A model generated the notes under the pieces. That model was given only the letters and a program-made list of their open reading frames with translations. It was not told the origin of the DNA and did no database searches. Source: Deltaproteobacteria bacterium UBA7527 (GTDB lineage: Bacteria; Desulfobacterota; Syntrophorhabdia; Syntrophorhabdales; Syntrophorhabdaceae). Taken from it: DNA of 5,807 nt. Each line of letters begins with the position of its first letter. The first letter of the stretch is position 1. The position numbers and the translations under genes were made by a program. Of this stretch, positions 5,593 to 5,807 are shown piece by piece. Location: NCBI GenBank assembly GCA_002478225.1, contig DLMV01000083.1:1-5807 (forward strand), written 5' to 3'.

Positions 5593-5640
5593 TCTCATCC
5601 TCCCATTCCCCCATCTTCCCATTTCCTCATTTGCCCACTC
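5593..5640. repeat. 8-base tandem repeat running into the 3' end of rpe
   Basis: Six consecutive octamers with plus-strand consensus near TCCCATTY occupy 5593-5640; five of them share CAT at units' positions 4-6 and the sixth reads GCCCACTC. The tract is pyrimidine-only on the plus strand except for the A of each unit and one G. The rpe stop codon (5627-5629, minus strand) lies inside the fifth unit, and the last four codons of rpe are within the array. Confidence 0.65.
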
Positions 5641-5807
5641 TCTTCCTCACTTCCCGTATGGTCTTTTTGTAATCCTTGGTGTGAAAGATGCCGGTGCCCA
5701 GAACAAGGATGTTCGCGCCCGCATCAGCCACCCTTTTTGCGTTCTCTGTTTTTATGCCGCCATCGACCTCGAGGTCTATTTTTCGCCCTGATCTCTGTAT
5801 CATCTGC
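5627..5807 (-). CDS. rpe: Ribulose-phosphate 3-epimerase, C-terminal part
   Basis: Only the last 59 residues are in the window; the rest lies beyond the right edge. The enzyme is a cytosolic TIM-barrel protein interconverting ribulose 5-phosphate and xylulose 5-phosphate in the pentose phosphate and Calvin pathways. The visible part has the late-barrel signature: IDLEVDGGIKTENAKRVADA, with the metal-binding catalytic Asp of VDGG, followed by AGANILVLGTGIF, where the family usually has V-x-G-S-x-I-F for phosphate binding; here Thr replaces Ser. It ends DYKKTIREVRKRVGK, a normal C-terminus. The final codons lie inside an octamer repeat tract. It is upstream of the DUF3786 gene on the same strand, and co-transcription is possible. 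Confidence 0.88.
   Translation of the reverse strand, partial: QMIQRSGRKIDLEVDGGIKTENAKRVADAGANILVLGTGIFHTKDYKKTIREVRKRVGK

Noticed and set aside
5561..5791. A plus-strand open frame across the right-hand repeats and the rpe end
   Set aside because: Its first half translates the tandem repeats and its second half is antisense to the RPE signature.

Overview
The window is an ordinary-looking stretch of a bacterial chromosome with seven protein genes, one of them cut by the right edge. Base composition looks close to balanced (judged by eye) and ATA, AGG and AGA codons are used freely. A DUF3786 protein, a family I associate mainly with strict anaerobes such as sulfate reducers, syntrophs and acetogens, points to an anaerobic deltaproteobacterium-like or Nitrospirota-like organism. 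The DUF3617 protein with a signal peptide fits a Gram-negative cell. No rRNA, tRNA, CRISPR array, transposase or phage gene was seen, and the taxonomic placement is inference.

Layout, left to right. Positions 1-111 hold two GC-rich hairpins and a candidate promoter. An MFS transporter (112-1326) follows. A 258-base gap (1327-1584) is packed with inverted repeats and a 7-base tandem repeat. Next are radC (1585-2283), a secreted DUF3617 protein (2379-2807), a class IV branched-chain aminotransferase (2867-3931), a 175-base repeat-rich gap, and a TSUP/TauE-SafE membrane transporter (4107-4865). All five of these genes are on the plus strand. Converging on them from the right are a DUF3786 protein (4886-5533, minus) and, upstream of it on the same strand, the C-terminal end of ribulose-phosphate 3-epimerase (5627-5807, minus, cut by the window edge). 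A composite 7-base and 8-base repeat tract lies between the last two.

The genes do not form one pathway. They cover solute transport (MFS, TSUP), branched-chain amino acid metabolism (ilvE), the pentose phosphate/Calvin interconversion (rpe), a RadC JAB-domain protein, and two proteins of unknown function. The five plus-strand genes are separated by gaps of 59 to 258 bases, so they are probably several transcription units, with DUF3617-ilvE the most likely pair.

I did not find a new defence or biosynthetic system. The most distinctive feature is in the gaps. Four of the six junctions between genes (MFS/radC, DUF3617/ilvE, ilvE/TSUP, DUF3786/rpe) carry short tandem repeats of period 7 (one tract of period 8) with unrelated sequences. 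Some begin at, or run across, the stop codon of the neighbouring gene. Large imperfect palindromes accompany them. They resemble in style the heptanucleotide STRR repeats described in heterocystous cyanobacteria, but seem to be a different family set.
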